Below are positions 18,894 to 25,898 of a stretch of 64,000 nucleotides of DNA, in pieces. The notes under the pieces are model-generated. The model worked only from the letters and a program-made list of their open reading frames with translations, ran no database searches and had not been told where the DNA came from. The DNA is from Pseudanabaena yagii GIHE-NHR1 (GTDB lineage: Bacteria > Cyanobacteriota > Cyanobacteriia > Pseudanabaenales > Pseudanabaenaceae), in contig NZ_JAAVJL010000001.1 of assembly GCF_012863495.1 (NCBI RefSeq), positions 1,612,001 through 1,676,000 on the forward strand, written 5' to 3'. Within the stretch, counting starts at the first letter, position 1; every line of letters begins with the position of its first letter. The translations under genes and the position numbers were made by a program.

Positions 18894-19361
18894 TTAAAGG
18901 GATAAAGAATTACCTGTCTGTAAACCTAGCTTATTTGCTAGTCCTGCTCTAATCTCTAGTACTTTATCTACAAATATAGGCTGACTAGGATAAACAGGGC
19001 ATGTAGGCAATTTACAAGGCTGAACATCATTGGCTATAAAAAGTACTTTGCCTTGGTTGAGAAAAATAATGTCAAGGGGAGCGATAGTATTTTTCATCCA
19101 GAAAGTTACTGGTCTAGGTGGATTAAAGACAAAAAGCATACCTCGGTTATCTGGTAAGGCTTCTCTAGACATTAAACCTTTTGATAGCTGCTCTTCAGTA
19201 GATGCTACTTCTAAGTCAATTTTATGATCGGAAATAGTTACTGATGATGATATGGGCAAAAACTGAGGGGGAACTGTTGGAAGTGGTTGCGGAAGATGAG
19301 GGGCGCAGGATACAAGGGATATGGACAACAAGGCAACGGGAACAATTTTAGAGGAGTACAT
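18894..19361 (-). CDS. DUF192 lipoprotein coupled to zot
   Basis: A 155-residue protein with a lipobox (SLVSC, Cys 19), so a predicted lipoprotein. The DUF192 core is clear: EQLSKGLMSREALPDNRGMLFVF, VTFWMKNTIAPLDIIFL, and the C-terminal VLEIRAGLANKLGL. DUF192 proteins are of unknown function and occur widely, including in cyanobacteria. The ATG overlaps the zot stop (TGATG), which implies translational coupling to the phage module. In Ff phages the outer-membrane secretin gene (IV) lies here, but this protein is far too small to be one. A host-derived cargo gene is the simplest reading. Confidence 0.85.
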   Translation of the reverse strand: MYSSKIVPVALLSISLVSCAPHLPQPLPTVPPQFLPISSSVTISDHKIDLEVASTEEQLSKGLMSREALPDNRGMLFVFNPPRPVTFWMKNTIAPLDIIFLNQGKVLFIANDVQPCKLPTCPVYPSQPIFVDKVLEIRAGLANKLGLQTGNSLSL

Positions 19362-20239
19362 CAGTTATTTACCTTTCGCACAGATATAAATTTGGCAACA
19401 GTGGGGGGACTCTGGACAGATCGGGAAGGTGAGAGGGGTACAAAAAGGTGAGTAACATTTGAAGTAGGTACAGCAATGGCTTTTGAACTATCAAAACAGG
19501 CAAATAACAGGGTAAATCTATCACTGTTTACTAGTAGATAATCCCGTACTTTAGGGATATCCCAGTTACGAGGGATAAGAAAAAAAAGAAAAATAAGCTT
19601 ACGAAGTTCTGCCAGTAACCAAGCGAGAGGGGGAAGGTCAATGCCGTAGTTAAGTGCTGCAAGCTTAGGCTTAATAGGATGATGTCTAAAAGGTAGATCA
19701 GTTTCATATTGCTCGAATCTTCTTCGATTAAAGTGGTATCTAGACCTAAATAACAATTGAGGAAGGTTTAACTTTTTGCTGTATTTTGTCTCAGCAAAGC
19801 AAAATACAAAGTGTTGAGTTTGTTCTCTAAAGGTTTTGTCAATTTGCTCTACATATTGATATGTAAGTATCAAATGTATGTTTAGTTTCCTTAGCTGAGA
19901 TAACTTTAAAAGAAAGTCTTTTGTAGTGCTTTTCCAAAATCTGGCATGAAATAGGCTGCCAGCTTCATCACAGATTACTACTGAGTTACGGAAGTCTAGT
20001 AAAGATGAGGGTTCAAGGTTGCCATAGTAATAAAATGGTCTATGTTCTAATAACCAGTTCAAACCTTGAGAACGACAATAAACGATAAGTGCTTCATAGT
20101 TAAGAAGCATATTTGTAGCTATTCGCTTATGGTATTTGTTGGCAAGATATAGACCAAGTTCTAAGGAGTATAAGGATTTACCTGAACCAAATTCACCAAT
20201 GATTGCTGTAAGGTTTGGTACTTGTAGTTCTTTAGCCAT
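19361..20239 (-). CDS. Zot/pI-like filamentous phage assembly ATPase
   Basis: A 292-residue P-loop protein. Walker A is GEFGSGKS (residues 15-22) and Walker B is VVICDEAG (87-94). The pattern LRKLNIHLILTYQ after Walker B is typical of the Zot/gpI family. A hydrophobic segment (about 202-223) separates the cytoplasmic ATPase from a short C-terminal tail, matching the pI topology of cytoplasmic ATPase, membrane span and periplasmic tail. In filamentous phages this protein drives extrusion through the inner membrane. It is preceded by coat-type genes and followed, with overlap, by the DUF192 gene. The family call is strong, and activity is inferred. Confidence 0.88.
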   Translation of the reverse strand: MAKELQVPNLTAIIGEFGSGKSLYSLELGLYLANKYHKRIATNMLLNYEALIVYCRSQGLNWLLEHRPFYYYGNLEPSSLLDFRNSVVICDEAGSLFHARFWKSTTKDFLLKLSQLRKLNIHLILTYQYVEQIDKTFREQTQHFVFCFAETKYSKKLNLPQLLFRSRYHFNRRRFEQYETDLPFRHHPIKPKLAALNYGIDLPPLAWLLAELRKLIFLFFLIPRNWDIPKVRDYLLVNSDRFTLLFACFDSSKAIAVPTSNVTHLFVPLSPSRSVQSPPTVAKFISVRKVNN

Positions 20240-20250
20240 TAATTTCTTAA

Positions 20251-20499
20251 TTAATCGTTATACCATCTACATTTTTCATCAATACACCAGCTAGGAAATA
20301 CCTTATTAGAGCAGTGTTCAAAATTACCACAAAGACAATCAGATGGAGACATCGGTACATAAGGCTTGAAATATTCCCGAGCATATTGAGGGAAAGTCCA
20401 AAAATAAAGAAAAATATTGCGAGAAACAAAATAAATGCGATAAACAAAAAGAGGAAATATCAAACGAATAGATAAAAAACGCATAATTTTATTCACCAT
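20251..20499 (-). CDS. Small Cys-rich protein between pVI-like and zot genes
   Basis: An 82-residue frame starting at the base after the stop of the pVI-like gene. The N-terminal 35 residues are aromatic and hydrophobic. The rest carries five cysteines (DCLCGNFEHC and later Cys residues). Its codons prefer T at third positions, as in the neighbours, which favours this frame over the overlapping 66-residue frame at 20247-20447. No family was recognised. Position suggests a virion or assembly accessory protein. Confidence 0.5.
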   Translation of the reverse strand: MVNKIMRFLSIRLIFPLFVYRIYFVSRNIFLYFWTFPQYAREYFKPYVPMSPSDCLCGNFEHCSNKVFPSWCIDEKCRWYND

Positions 20500-20799
20500 C
20501 TATACAAAGGGTAAAAGTTTCCAAATTTTGAAAATCATCAATAATGAAATCATGCCTAAAACGCCGTTGATAACCTCTACCAATACCTCACCACCTATCA
20601 TTGGGTATGATTGCTGAAATGATGTAACCCAAGAAGCTATGGTCATTCCTTGCGGTGTGTCTGGAAATACTCCTTTAACAAGGTCAATCAACATGATCAT
20701 GAAGGTGTTAACTGCACCATTTGGATCGATGATGCAAGCCAATATCAAAAAGAAGATTATGGCGAAGGTGGCAAACCACCAATCTGCTAAAAAGCTCAT
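20500..20799 (-). CDS. Multi-span membrane protein, pVI-like minor coat candidate
   Basis: A 99-residue protein with hydrophobic segments at about 5-24, 33-45 and 75-95. Size, topology and position between the pIII-like and zot genes match Ff pVI, which caps one virion end and releases the particle. Its ATG overlaps the stop of the pIII-like gene (ATGA), so translation is coupled. There is no sequence similarity that I can confirm by eye, so the assignment rests on synteny. Confidence 0.65.
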   Translation of the reverse strand: MSFLADWWFATFAIIFFLILACIIDPNGAVNTFMIMLIDLVKGVFPDTPQGMTIASWVTSFQQSYPMIGGEVLVEVINGVLGMISLLMIFKIWKLLPFV

Positions 20800-21833
20800 A
20801 AGTTTACAAAGCAGTAAATTGCAAAGTTAGTCCAAACTATCCATTTGATAACGCGAACAATATCCCTAATAAAACAAAGCTGAGCAGATGTGCCCCAACT
20901 TGTAATAACTGGACAAGCCATCTGAGTATTACTTGCAGGTAGTGGCGCAAACATGCCAAAGGGGAATTTGTTACCAAATCCTTGAGCACTTACTGCATAA
21001 GCCAAAAAGTTAGTACGGGAAAATACAAAACCCGGATTTTGTGGTGTAGTAGGTGCTTTAGTTGGATCTGCTGCATCGGCGGCGGCGGCGGCGGCAGCGG
21101 CGGCGGCTCCATTGGCTTTATCTTTATCTGCCTGTGTTGCAGCAGGATTACCATTTACAAGTCCTGCTGCACCTGCGGCTGCGGCGGCTGCGGTTTGTGC
21201 ACCTGCTACATCTTTCTTATTTGCAAAGTCCCGGGCAGCAGCGGCGGCGGCGGCGGCGGCTTCTGCATATATCTGAGGATCTGTTAAACCTTGCGCGGCA
21301 GATTGGGGAGTAGCTGGAGATGCTGTACAGGAGGGAGAGGGAGCCATATAACAACCTGAAGGATCTAACCGAGCACAAAAAGCTAATCCAACAGGGTCTG
21401 TTGCTGAGGGAAAAGAACCCGAACCCATCCAAGGAACTCCAGAAAAGGCAGGAACAGGATACCAAACTGTACAGGATGAATAATCCGCAGGAGCTTGGGA
21501 CATTGCCTGATTTTGGAGGTTCTGCATAGCCTGAGAACCTAAGTAACCTAAAGCTGCAACACCACCCGCAATAGTAATTGCTTCTTTACTAGGAAGAGTT
21601 CCAGCAAAAAAAGGATTTGTAGGATTTGGATTAACAATTGCACCACGAACGGCGCTAGCAGCATTAGAGGGAGAAATTAAACCATCTCTAACACAACTCT
21701 GAGCATTTGCTGCATTAGTAAAACAACCATTCAAAGAAGTTTGAGAGTAAACAGGTTCTAAAAACTGTAGTAATAAAAAAAGTACTCCCATCACTACAGC
21801 TGTGGCTCTTCGTTTCAAGGAGTACTTTGTCAT
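20796..21833 (-). CDS. pIII-like adsorption protein candidate with Ala-rich linker
   Basis: A 345-residue secreted and membrane-anchored protein. A signal peptide (about 1-30, cleavage near VYS|QT) is followed by a Cys-containing N-terminal region. Alanine-rich low-complexity linkers come next (about 185-265, several runs of 5-9 Ala), then a C-terminal domain with Cys pairs. The last 20 residues form a hydrophobic anchor (IKWIVWTNFAIYCFVNL). This is the plan of Ff pIII: receptor-binding domain, flexible linker, anchor. The linker is Ala-rich instead of Gly-rich. The gene follows the major-coat candidate and overlaps the pVI-like gene by 4 bp. The function is inferred from layout. Confidence 0.7.
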   Translation of the reverse strand: MTKYSLKRRATAVVMGVLFLLLQFLEPVYSQTSLNGCFTNAANAQSCVRDGLISPSNAASAVRGAIVNPNPTNPFFAGTLPSKEAITIAGGVAALGYLGSQAMQNLQNQAMSQAPADYSSCTVWYPVPAFSGVPWMGSGSFPSATDPVGLAFCARLDPSGCYMAPSPSCTASPATPQSAAQGLTDPQIYAEAAAAAAAAARDFANKKDVAGAQTAAAAAAGAAGLVNGNPAATQADKDKANGAAAAAAAAAADAADPTKAPTTPQNPGFVFSRTNFLAYAVSAQGFGNKFPFGMFAPLPASNTQMACPVITSWGTSAQLCFIRDIVRVIKWIVWTNFAIYCFVNL

Positions 21834-21867
21834 AAAGTTTTAGTTGGATACGGTGTAGGTGTTAACT

Positions 21868-22128
21868 CTACGAATAGAGGTAGCGTTTAAATAGCAATGC
21901 GGCAGCGGCAAAGACTACGGCAGCTACGGCAATAGGCTGAATTACTCCAACCAATGTACCGATGGCGGCGGCATCAGTGTTCATCTGGGTGATCGCTGTT
22001 GATGCGGTGGACTGTGCATTACTTGGTTCACCAAATAAGGTGATTGCACCACCTGCTGTAGATGCACCTGCTCCTAAGAGAATTAGGCGATTGGTTTTAA
22101 ATTGTTTTTCGGTCAATTTTGTGTCCAT
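21868..22128 (-). CDS. pVIII-like major coat protein precursor
   Basis: An 86-residue protein from ATG 22128, preceded by AAAGGAAAG about 8 bp upstream. An upstream in-frame extension to 22236 overlaps another coat-like gene and is rejected. A long leader (basic start, hydrophobic stretch, SNA|QS cleavage near residue 39) precedes a mature peptide of about 48 residues. That peptide has a polar N-terminus with an Asp, one hydrophobic helix (VGVIQPIAVAAVVFAAAALLF) and a basic C-terminus (KRYLYS). Size and charge distribution are those of inovirus major coat proteins (Ff pVIII, 50 residues). It directly precedes the pIII-like gene. Confidence 0.75.
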   Translation of the reverse strand: MDTKLTEKQFKTNRLILLGAGASTAGGAITLFGEPSNAQSTASTAITQMNTDAAAIGTLVGVIQPIAVAAVVFAAAALLFKRYLYS

Positions 22129-22148
22129 AGATTTAGACTTTCCTTTTT

Positions 22149-22304
22149 CTATTGATAAAGTGAACGGATTACTCTGGAGATTAACCAGAGGATGCCTTGC
22201 ATTCCAAAGACCACTACTGCAAAGCCGACTGCCCACTGAACGGCGATTTGGGCATTTGCTGCAATGTTAAATTGCACTGTTGAGATGATTAGCGAGGTAA
22301 TCAT
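22149..22304 (-). CDS. 51-residue single-span coat-like protein
   Basis: The reading frame starts with ATG overlapping the previous gene's stop (ATGA) and encodes 51 residues. A polar N-terminal third is followed by a hydrophobic helix (AVGFAVVVFGMQGILWLI) and a basic end (SRVIRSLYQ). This is again a coat-peptide layout, without a cleavable leader. It could be a second structural protein or a pIX/pVII-type minor coat. Too short for routine gene calling, but well supported by the overlap and the spacing to the next gene. Confidence 0.65.
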   Translation of the reverse strand: MITSLIISTVQFNIAANAQIAVQWAVGFAVVVFGMQGILWLISRVIRSLYQ

Positions 22305-22609
22305 TTTTTTAATGAGTTTAGATATTTGATAACTAAGGTCACTCCTAGGTAAACTAAGGCTAGTACTACTGATTGCACGAATCCTTCCTGTAACTTTCCA
22401 TAAAAGGAAGCATCCATATAATTAGGAAGAGTCGCTATAATGCCACCACTTGGTACTGAAAAATTTGGATAGACTAAGGTAGGAGAAGAACCATTTATAA
22501 CAATATTGTTAGCCCGACATTTAAAGTCTGAATCAAGATTGCCAATTGGACAGTCACTAGGGGAGGTTCCAGTAGTAGGGTTAGACTGAGCTATTAGAGT
22601 ACGTTCCAT
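22301..22609 (-). CDS. Small membrane-anchored phage protein
   Basis: A 102-residue protein with a hydrophilic, Cys-containing N-terminal domain (CPIGNLDSDFKC) and one C-terminal span (FVQSVVLALVYLGVTLVI) ending in a basic tail. It begins one base after the preceding small gene and overlaps the next by 4 bp. There is no family match by eye. Topology (N-terminal part outside, basic tail inside) fits a virion-associated or inner-membrane assembly protein. Confidence 0.65.
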   Translation of the reverse strand: MERTLIAQSNPTTGTSPSDCPIGNLDSDFKCRANNIVINGSSPTLVYPNFSVPSGGIIATLPNYMDASFYGKLQEGFVQSVVLALVYLGVTLVIKYLNSLKK

Positions 22610-22610
22610 A

Positions 22611-22724
22611 TTAATAACCAGCTAGCATTTTAGTTATTACCCAACAAACAGAATGGAACATTAATGCCCATATTGCCCACATGAGGCATTCTGCTAAGGC
22701 TGGATGTATGTCTATATAGGTCAT
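22611..22724 (-). CDS. 37-residue membrane peptide, pVII/pIX-like
   Basis: A tiny frame (MTYIDIHPALAECLMWAIWA, then a hydrophobic run and KMLAGY) between two phage genes, ending one base before the next ATG. Ff pVII and pIX are 33 and 32 residues and occupy the same place between genes V and VIII. Support is positional and from hydrophobicity only. Confidence 0.55.
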   Translation of the reverse strand: MTYIDIHPALAECLMWAIWALMFHSVCWVITKMLAGY

Positions 22725-22732
22725 GGTCTGGA

Positions 22733-22864
22733 TTAATACTTGAAGTATCTTCTAAATAGCAATATGCCCCACAATGTCGGATACATCTTTGCTCCAATAT
22801 CTATCGACCATTTACACAGGGTTATAATCTGTGTATATATCTCAGCGCTTGGTGATGGATCCAT
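22733..22864 (-). CDS. 43-residue membrane peptide, pVII/pIX-like
   Basis: The frame starts with MDPSPSAEIYTQIITLCKWS, has a moderately hydrophobic second half (MYPTLWGILLF) and a basic end RRYFKY. It begins 10 bp after the ssDNA-binding candidate's stop and ends 8 bp before the next small gene. Tight packing and the one-span pattern suggest a real minor structural peptide. Confidence 0.55.
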   Translation of the reverse strand: MDPSPSAEIYTQIITLCKWSIDIGAKMYPTLWGILLFRRYFKY

Positions 22865-22874
22865 AGTTGACCTG

Positions 22875-23210
22875 CTAGGCTTTCGCCTGTTCTTTTGCAA
22901 ACAAAGATGGAAAATCTAACTCAACAGGTCGAATAAGTTTCGCGCCAACAAATATCTGATCAACCCCACCACCGCGCTGAATAGATCGCGGCACATAGCC
23001 AAATTCAATGTCATAAATGGCAGGCTTATCAAAAGCATTCCTCATATCAAAAGGAATTCGCATTTCAATAGGTGTCCATCCACTACGAATACTACCCCCA
23101 GATGAAGAGGCTTTTGAAAGATAAATAAAGGATGCGCCCTGCTTGCGCTCTCCTGTATCTTGCTTAACGTAATCGTAGTATGAAGACCCTATACAGGTTA
23201 GTAAGGTCAT
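22875..23210 (-). CDS. Candidate ssDNA-binding protein (gene V-like)
   Basis: A 111-residue soluble protein. Its pattern can be laid on M13 pV: a TGERKQGASFIYL loop against SGVSRQGKPYSLN, PIEMRIPFD against PVLVKITLD, PAIYDIEFGY against PGLYTVHLSS, and DQIFVGAKLIRPVEL against the last pV strand. This by-eye alignment, the size and the location after rep suggest an OB-fold single-strand DNA-binding protein that coats phage DNA before assembly. It could alternatively be an unrelated small beta protein. Confidence 0.6.
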   Translation of the reverse strand: MTLLTCIGSSYYDYVKQDTGERKQGASFIYLSKASSSGGSIRSGWTPIEMRIPFDMRNAFDKPAIYDIEFGYVPRSIQRGGGVDQIFVGAKLIRPVELDFPSLFAKEQAKA

Positions 23211-23287
23211 ATATTTAATCTGAACGTTATATGTTCACTTAAGCATCCTTAAATTGAGAACTCAATAACGTCCGACGTATGAAAGGT

Positions 23288-23500
23288 TTATCTATGGTTA
23301 TTATTAGATTGATTGATAGTATTCAATAGTTCAGAGACATACTGTAGCTGTTCTGATGTGATGCGAAATTGATAGGGTATTGTGTGAATTGGGGGCACTT
23401 TAACTTTACATAGTGCTGATTCTGGCTTATGTGGAAATCGATAAGCTTTACAATCACATACCAATTCTCGGTTTACTCTAACTGAGAAATATACTGACAT
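23288..23500 (-). CDS. Small protein after rep, unassigned
   Basis: A 70-residue basic protein starting 3 bp after the rep stop. It contains Cys residues in VCDCKAYRFP and SALCK and a helical C-terminus (ITSEQLQYVSELLNTINQS). No family was recognised. In filamentous phages this position can hold a replication accessory or regulatory protein. Probably real because of its spacing and direction. Confidence 0.55.
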   Translation of the reverse strand: MSVYFSVRVNRELVCDCKAYRFPHKPESALCKVKVPPIHTIPYQFRITSEQLQYVSELLNTINQSNNNHR

Positions 23501-23503
23501 TTT

Positions 23504-24565
23504 TTAAAATGGTGTTAGTGGTGGCAATGGACGAGGATCTATGTATCGGTCATATAGTCTTAATGCTTCGTTGATTGCGCCGCGGTGAACTGATTTCATT
23601 CTTTGCCGTCCTGATGCAATTCTTTCTTTTAGCCAGTCGTCAAAGTTGCAAGTTATGCGATCGCAAAATTCTTCAACTACTGCTAATGTCGTTTCAACTT
23701 GATGCTCTATCCAGTTCATGGATGCTTCAATTGTTGGCTTTGCTCGCCGACATAGTAGGTGGACTGGGTGCGCTTCAAGTCTTGTAATGAAGGCATTCCA
23801 CCACAGAAGCTGTATGTCATTGTCTCGAAAGTCGATGGCGGATACTACTAAGTTTGCGATCGCTTTTGCAAAACTCTCGGCGGAGAGTAAATAGTCAAGA
23901 ACGTTTTTGGTGTAGTCGTCTTTATATTCGACTTCTAGTCGGTAAGCATCAATCTCGCCTTTGCTTTCTACGGATTTGTTGTAGAAGCGGGTTAGTTTGT
24001 TGCCGTTGCGACGACCCATGTAAACGGTGAAGCCTTGCTCTTCTTCTGAGTCAGAACTCTCGAAGTTTTCAATGAAGCTCATCTTGCGGAATCCGTGATG
24101 ATGTCCTCTTTGATAGGCGGTTTTGAAATATTGGGGCTTTAATGATTTGCTGTAGTCGTCAATTGCTAGGTCAATTCTGGTAAATCTTGTTTCTAGGGTG
24201 ATTAGAAATAGGAGGAATTGGCGCAGGTTGTCGAAGTTTGCGCCGATCAGTGTTTTTCCTGTGAGACTTAGCCAACAGTCTAGTTTATTGTCGTCGTCAA
24301 TATTCCAGCCGAGGATTGAGCCTCTTATGGTGCGGATTGAGTGGGTGAAGTGTCTACCTTTATAGAGGGGACGATCATCGTCTCTTATCCATTCGTCGCT
24401 ACAAATATCGGTTACTAAACTTAGAAAGTATTCAAACTCTCCATAGTCAGAGAGTTTGAAACATCCTTGGAGCCAGTCCAAGACGGCTGTAAATTGGTTC
24501 TCCATAGCTGGAGCTTCTGAGAGAACCGACCCCGTATTACCTAACGGGGTTTCATAAATTTCCAT
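23504..24565 (-). CDS. Phage replication initiator, Rep_trans-type
   Basis: A 353-residue rolling-circle initiator of the replication-initiation-factor family (Pfam Rep_trans, the family of CTXphi RstA and relatives). Diagnostic parts are the N-terminal VLDWLQGCFKL strand, the motif TRIDLAIDDY (about 145-154, metal-binding acids), then GFTVYMGRRNGNKLTRFYNKS and RLEVEYKD, where the catalytic Tyr region lies. It nicks the plus-strand origin of filamentous phage DNA. The ATG has AAGGA about 7 bp upstream. It heads the phage operon, and the divergent region upstream carries inverted repeats that may be the origin. Confidence 0.85.
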   Translation of the reverse strand: MEIYETPLGNTGSVLSEAPAMENQFTAVLDWLQGCFKLSDYGEFEYFLSLVTDICSDEWIRDDDRPLYKGRHFTHSIRTIRGSILGWNIDDDNKLDCWLSLTGKTLIGANFDNLRQFLLFLITLETRFTRIDLAIDDYSKSLKPQYFKTAYQRGHHHGFRKMSFIENFESSDSEEEQGFTVYMGRRNGNKLTRFYNKSVESKGEIDAYRLEVEYKDDYTKNVLDYLLSAESFAKAIANLVVSAIDFRDNDIQLLWWNAFITRLEAHPVHLLCRRAKPTIEASMNWIEHQVETTLAVVEEFCDRITCNFDDWLKERIASGRQRMKSVHRGAINEALRLYDRYIDPRPLPPLTPF

Positions 24566-24583
24566 CAGCAGTCCTTATTCAGT

Positions 24584-24655
24584 TTTAGATTGAGTGATAT
24601 CCGTTTATATCAATTTCAGTTATGGATTGATATCCTTATCAGAATTACTGATAAG
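24584..24655. promoter_or_regulatory. Divergent control region and possible origin upstream of rep
   Basis: CTTATCAG (24635-24642) and CTGATAAG (24648-24655) form a perfect inverted repeat. Two TGATATCC boxes lie beside it at about 24595 and 24627. Between 24573 and 24598 a stretch of about 26 bases matches the RNA-like region upstream of the recombinase (27681-27706) at 23 positions. Operator, promoter or nick site are all possible. Confidence 0.45.
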
Positions 24656-24697
24656 CTAAAATTGCTAAAATTTCCTAACTACCTATAAACAATACTT

Positions 24698-24826
24698 ATG
24701 ATTCGCGGAGCGTGCATTGCTTTAACTTGCCTCTTTATTGGTGGTTTCTTTGGATACCAGTTTGCATCAACAGAAATTAATAGAAAGTTGTCAGAGATTG
24801 AAAGAAAAAGCTCAGGAGGAAAATAG
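24698..24826 (+). CDS. 42-residue single-span membrane protein
   Basis: Divergent from rep. The frame reads MIRGACIALTCLFIGGFFGY followed by a charged helix ending SSGGK. It has one hydrophobic segment and a basic/acidic tail. It is followed after 2 bp by a second membrane peptide with a strong ribosome-binding site, so the two appear to be a pair. Function unknown. Confidence 0.55.
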   Translation: MIRGACIALTCLFIGGFFGYQFASTEINRKLSEIERKSSGGK

Positions 24827-24828
24827 TA

Positions 24829-24972
24829 ATGATTGCTAAAGGATTTACAATCGGTCTTATCTGCCTTGTATTGGGAGGAGTGATCGGGTTCAAGGTTAAG
24901 TACCTTGAAGTACAGACGGAAGCCAAAGGAATAATGCAAGGAATTGAAATGGGAAAAAGTCTAAATAATTGA
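24829..24972 (+). CDS. 47-residue single-span membrane protein
   Basis: ATG 24829 has AGGAGGA 8 bp upstream, inside the end of the preceding frame. The peptide has one span (FTIGLICLVLGGVIGF) and a polar tail with KYLEVQTEAKG. Together with the upstream 42-residue frame it forms a two-gene unit divergent from the phage operon. Function unknown. An immunity, holin-like or accessory role is conceivable but unsupported. Confidence 0.6.
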   Translation: MIAKGFTIGLICLVLGGVIGFKVKYLEVQTEAKGIMQGIEMGKSLNN

Positions 24973-25359
24973 TTTTGATGAAATGGCGTAGATTGTTCTG
25001 CTTAGTTACATAACCCGACGCTCATACGCCGCGAGGCTCAGAAACAACGGTTGCTCGAACAGATTTTTTGCTTTCTCTTCTCCTAAAGCGCACAGATCGG
25101 CGAGTCGCACCGCAAAAAATAACTCGCTTTTTGTTTATCGGATTTTTTTGCAGCACTATGCGCTAGGCATTACCCGTCATGCAAAAAAATCCGCCTGATA
25201 TACCTATATCTCTCTACGCTCCTAGCCGCGAGGCTGCATCAAAACATTTTAAGCATTCATTGCGCTATGACGCGCGACCCATGAATACTTAAAATTTTTG
25301 ATGTGACTGCTTTAGTTTTTAATCCCTATTAGGGTTTTAAGGTGTTGCCAACCCCGCCC
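24973..25359. other. Hairpin-rich noncoding region, candidate phage intergenic (origin/packaging) region
   Basis: No convincing gene. Hairpins include GGATTTTTTTGCA with its exact inverse (25140-25192, 27-nt loop) and TTTTAAG-ATTCAT with its inverse (25247-25294). Two near-identical segments, ACGCTCATACGCCGCGAGGCT (about 25020) and ACGCTCCTAGCCGCGAGGCT (about 25217), lie 200 bp apart. Filamentous phages keep origins and the packaging hairpin in one such region, and I infer the same here. Confidence 0.5.
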
Positions 25360-25898
25360 ACCCACCAATACTATTCTGGCAAATGTATCAACGACAAAAA
25401 TAATACAACAAGCAAAGGAAATCTTTAAAAAGGATGCTACGCGAAAGGAATTAATTTACTGGGGAATTTTTTTGCACAGAAATTCTAGTGAAAAGCAAAT
25501 ATTGGATAGAGTGCAAAAAAATTCGGTGCAATCGCCAGCCACGTTCCGCGAAAAAAAGTAGGAGGAACGCGATTGCACATGTCTGCAAAAAGGAAAGTGG
25601 AACAACCCACCAATACTATTCTGGCAAATGTATCAACGACAAAAATAATACAACAAGCAAAGGAAATCTTTAAAAAGGATGCTACGCGAAAGGAATTAAT
25701 TTACTGGGGAATTTTTTTGCACAGAAATTCTAGTGAAAAGCAAATATTGGATAGAGTGCAAAAAAATTCGGTGCAATCGCCAGCCACGTTCCGCGAAAAA
25801 AAGTAGGAGGAACGCGATTGCACATGTCTGCAAAAAGGAAAGTGGAACAACTCACCAATACTATTCTGGCAAGTGTATCAACGACAAAAATAATACAA
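25360..25898. repeat. 245-bp tandem repeat, two full copies and a partial third
   Basis: Copies run 25360-25604 and 25605-25849 and appear identical or nearly so. The third stops at about 25898 with two differences (C to T and A to G). Each unit carries the inverted pair GTGCAATCGC/GCGATTGCAC and a reading frame for a short basic protein. Array growth by unequal recombination or rolling-circle replication slippage is likely. Confidence 0.9.
25573..25806 (+). CDS. Short protein encoded across the 245-bp repeat
   Basis: A 77-residue frame that starts in the end of repeat copy 1 (TTG 25573 or ATG 25579, with AGGAGG at 25560-25565) and fills copy 2. It is Lys-rich (IIQQAKEIFKKDATRKELIYW) and ends FREKK. 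The first repeat copy encodes the same C-terminal part without a start, and the third copy gives a truncated version ending near 25930. No family was recognised. It may be an active small phage protein or a by-product of the repeat. Confidence 0.4.
   Translation: MHMSAKRKVEQPTNTILANVSTTKIIQQAKEIFKKDATRKELIYWGIFLHRNSSEKQILDRVQKNSVQSPATFREKK

Noticed and set aside
20247-20447. 66-residue hydrophobic frame on the minus strand
   Set aside because: Overlaps the 82-residue frame, starts with TTG without a ribosome-binding site, and has poorer third-position pattern than the alternative frame.
20982-21313. Gly- and Arg-rich plus-strand frames
   Set aside because: Shadows of the Ala-rich GCN runs of the pIII-like gene on the other strand.
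21868-22236. N-terminally extended 122-residue version of the pVIII-like gene
   Set aside because: The extension lies over the 51-residue coat-like gene. ATG 22128 has a ribosome-binding site and gives a proper signal peptide.
24679-24939. 86-residue minus-strand frame
   Set aside because: It is antisense to two short plus-strand genes that have better start signals and membrane-peptide character.
25318-25340. CRISPR-repeat-like TTAATCCCTATTAGGGTTTTAAG
   Set aside because: Single occurrence, with no second copy at repeat spacing. The nearby tandem repeat has a 245-bp period, far too long for CRISPR.
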